A stretch of 64,000 bases of DNA from Desulforapulum autotrophicum. Its GTDB lineage: Bacteria; Desulfobacterota; Desulfobacteria; Desulfobacterales; Desulfolunaceae. Both the position numbers and the translations under genes were made by a program. Shown piece after piece: positions 62,238 to 64,000 of this stretch. The stretch lies in contig DYJE01000003.1 in assembly GCA_020723285.1 (NCBI GenBank), positions 147,924-211,923 on the forward strand, read 5' to 3'. The number at the start of each line of letters is the position of its first letter. Positions within the stretch are counted from its first letter, which is position 1. The notes beneath the pieces are model-generated. The model made no database searches and was not told where the DNA came from. It saw only the letters and a list, made by a program, of their open reading frames with translations.

Positions 62238-64000
62238 AAACATTAATTCATGAAATTGGCGTTATTGATAAGCAGGGAACCAAGCACCCTGTTAATTTTA
62301 AAAAGGGGCTAAATGTTGTCACTGGTAAGTCATCGACAGGCAAAAGCGCCTTAATTGAAATCTTTGATTATTGCTTTGGCAGTAGTGAGAACACTATTCC
62401 AAAAGGGGTCATTACCAATAGGGCTACTATTTACTATGTCGCGCTTTCGGTGAATGAGCAACATATGGTGATTGCGCGTGATCCTGCTATAGCGAGTAAG
62501 GCTTTTTTTCGTCGTGTTGAGTCATTCAATTCTGAAGATATTGATCGCGAATATTTTAACAGAAACTATTTTCGCCCGTTAGCTGATTTTAAAAAGCATC
62601 TAAGAGACTTTTTCTTAGATATAGATGATGTGGATGAGTCATTGGCAGCTAAAGCCAATCGGCGCTTTAATGCCAAAGCGTCTACTCCTTCAATACGCAG
62701 CTTTTCATCGTTTATTCTTCAACATCAAAACCTTGTTGCCAATAAACATGCGTTATTTTACCGTTTCGATGAAAAGAAAAAACGTGACCAAGCGATTGAT
62801 CATACCAAAATATTTTTAGGGTTAGTTGATCAAAAATACTTTCATTTGTCACAAGAAAAAGAACGGTTAAGCGCCGATGTTAAACGCTTAGAGCGTCAGA
62901 GAGAGACAAACAAGCGTACCTCTGAAAACTACAAGCAACGTGTTGGTCCTGTTTTAAGCCATCTTTATGCTTTGATGGGATTTAAAGACGAGCCACTGTC
63001 TTCGGAAATGGTGCTACGCCACCCACAGGACGCCAAAGACCAGCTCGACCTCATTATCGTACCTGAAAAAATTAATCATAACTCGGATGCTGTAACTCAA
63101 CGCTACAATCAACTTAAGCTGGAGCGCACTCAAAAGACTGCCGATCTTAGAAAGTTGCATCGACAAGCGGCATCAATTAACAAGCATATTCAAGAAGAAG
63201 AGCGTTTTGTAGCTAACGTAAGGCAATTTAGCTCTCCAAATTATGTTCAGATATCAGCTTTAGTCTGCCCTTTTTGCCATACTGAAAAAGACACATTGCG
63301 AGATAGTGCAGAAAAATTACAGCAAGCTATTGCGAAAGTATCGGGCAACCTCGCACAAGCGCGCCCAATGAAAGCAAAGTTTGAATCGTCCTTGGTTGAA
63401 GTTCAACGTAACATAGAAGTTTTTGATAAGGAGTTGACCGCGTTAAACCTGCAAATCATGGAAGTTGAGAAAGCAGAGAAACAGTTGGAAGAACAAAAGA
63501 GCCTATATGAGAGTATCTTGATGCAGAAGGCCAAGCTATTCGTACTTCTCGACACCCTTAACATGGCAGATGATGGCGAGCTTGAAAAGGAAATTAAAGC
63601 TATAGAGAAACAGCTTAGAGATATCAATAAAGGCCTTAAACAATACGACGTACAAAAAGGAATAGAAATCGCTTCTGCAAAAGTAAATGAATATATGGCT
63701 GAAATTGGCAGACATTTCGAATTTGAAGCCAGCTACAAACCTATCAACCTTCATTTTTCCTTTGAGACATTTGATCTCTATCACTTAACTCCCGAGAACG
63801 AAAAAATTTACTTAAGATCAATGGGTAGTGGTGCAAACTGGCTGTACAGTCACGCAACGCTTTTTTTGGCACTTCACAAATATTTTACTGAGTTGGGTGA
63901 TAGGTGCGCTATTCCTTCAATACTATTTTTTGATCAGCCAACCCAGGTGTATTTCCCTAGCTTCAATCGCGACAACTCTGAATCATTTGAAGAACAAAAA
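62234..64000 (+). CDS. DUF3732 SMC-like ABC ATPase of the ABC-3C system (partial)
   Basis: At least 589 residues; the frame is open to the window end, so the C terminus is missing. Walker A GKSSTGKS (31-38), a long coiled coil with a zinc-hook-like CPFC, and Walker B-like SILFFDQPTQVYFP near the end, the text typical of DUF3732. Such RecN/SMC-like ATPases bind DNA or nucleoprotein and are thought to trigger the effector. ATG 62234 lies in the previous stop codon. Codon use is AT-rich, unlike the chromosome to the left. Confidence 0.85.
   Translation, partial: MKTLIHEIGVIDKQGTKHPVNFKKGLNVVTGKSSTGKSALIEIFDYCFGSSENTIPKGVITNRATIYYVALSVNEQHMVIARDPAIASKAFFRRVESFNSEDIDREYFNRNYFRPLADFKKHLRDFFLDIDDVDESLAAKANRRFNAKASTPSIRSFSSFILQHQNLVANKHALFYRFDEKKKRDQAIDHTKIFLGLVDQKYFHLSQEKERLSADVKRLERQRETNKRTSENYKQRVGPVLSHLYALMGFKDEPLSSEMVLRHPQDAKDQLDLIIVPEKINHNSDAVTQRYNQLKLERTQKTADLRKLHRQAASINKHIQEEERFVANVRQFSSPNYVQISALVCPFCHTEKDTLRDSAEKLQQAIAKVSGNLAQARPMKAKFESSLVEVQRNIEVFDKELTALNLQIMEVEKAEKQLEEQKSLYESILMQKAKLFVLLDTLNMADDGELEKEIKAIEKQLRDINKGLKQYDVQKGIEIASAKVNEYMAEIGRHFEFEASYKPINLHFSFETFDLYHLTPENEKIYLRSMGSGANWLYSHATLFLALHKYFTELGDRCAIPSILFFDQPTQVYFPSFNRDNSESFEEQK

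Larger units (their letters stand above)
51742..64000. mobile_element. Integrated element or island beginning at tRNA-Pro (right end not found)
   Basis: Starts with an integrase oriented toward the tRNA and continues with a minus-strand phage-like early module, a repressor-like gene and a defence-type operon. No core housekeeping gene appears after purA. The tRNA 3' sequence is not repeated within the remaining window, so the right end lies beyond 64000 or has decayed; the defence operon could belong to a second insertion. Confidence 0.65.

Noticed and set aside
59855-64000. Right attachment site (copy of the tRNA-Pro 3' end)
   Set aside because: No copy of the T-loop plus acceptor sequence was seen in the remaining window.

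Overview
The window looks like chromosome from an anaerobic, probably sulfate-reducing deltaproteobacterium (Desulfobacterota, most likely Desulfobacterales). The evidence is a selenocysteine formate dehydrogenase next to a sigma-54 regulator, an orange-protein-like MinD/NifX cluster, a peroxisome-like beta-oxidation operon, FmdB and DUF3786-type iron-sulfur proteins, and an exported superoxide dismutase. Species cannot be named from the sequence alone.

Layout. 0.1-5.6 kb: five-gene operon (MaoC hydratase, two acyl-CoA dehydrogenases, SDR, SCP2-type thiolase) able to run a whole beta-oxidation cycle through an R-hydroxyacyl-CoA. 5.7-9.6 kb: housekeeping and small genes (zinc-ribbon/SPFH pair, YchJ-like protein, Ogt, ModE-like regulator). 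9.7-19.1 kb: aldehyde dehydrogenase, NuoF/GltD-like oxidoreductase, selenoprotein FdhA with an in-frame UGA and a recognisable SECIS hairpin, DUF3786 Fe-S protein and a PAS/sigma-54 activator. A shared palindrome lies upstream of the oxidoreductase/aldehyde dehydrogenase pair and of fdhA. 19.1-21.3 kb: repeat-rich DNA around the first genes of an ORP-like cluster that runs to about 25.1 kb. 25.2-28.9 kb: heterodimeric ABC exporter. 29.1-33.4 kb: envelope genes (two beta-barrel candidates and an Asp-loop lipoprotein). 33.9-41.2 kb: lipoprotein Fe-SOD, thiol peroxidase, alkaline phosphatase, YibE/F, LOG-family and membrane proteins. 41.3-49.0 kb: a six-gene operon with an ExbB/TolQ-like channel, an ExbD/TolR-like protein, a TonB-like protein and three large exported proteins of unknown function. 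49.5-51.7 kb: tRNA-Arg(ACG), tadA, purA, tRNA-Pro(CGG).

51.7-64.0 kb is acquired DNA beginning at the 3' end of tRNA-Pro. A tyrosine integrase is followed by a phage-like early module on the minus strand (C5 methyltransferase, Ogr/Delta-like zinc finger, holin-like and small proteins, Ner-like regulator) with a divergent repressor-like gene, but no recognisable head, tail or packaging genes, so a satellite or a decayed prophage is plausible. After a non-coding and remnant stretch, an AT-richer three-gene operon encodes an ABC-three-component (ABC-3C) conflict system, cut off by the window end. The right attachment site was not found.

The two most promising under-described systems are the ExbB/ExbD/TonB-like operon at 41.3-49.0 kb and the ABC-3C operon at 60.7-64.0 kb. 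All family names come from reading motifs and recalled family features; no database search was run.
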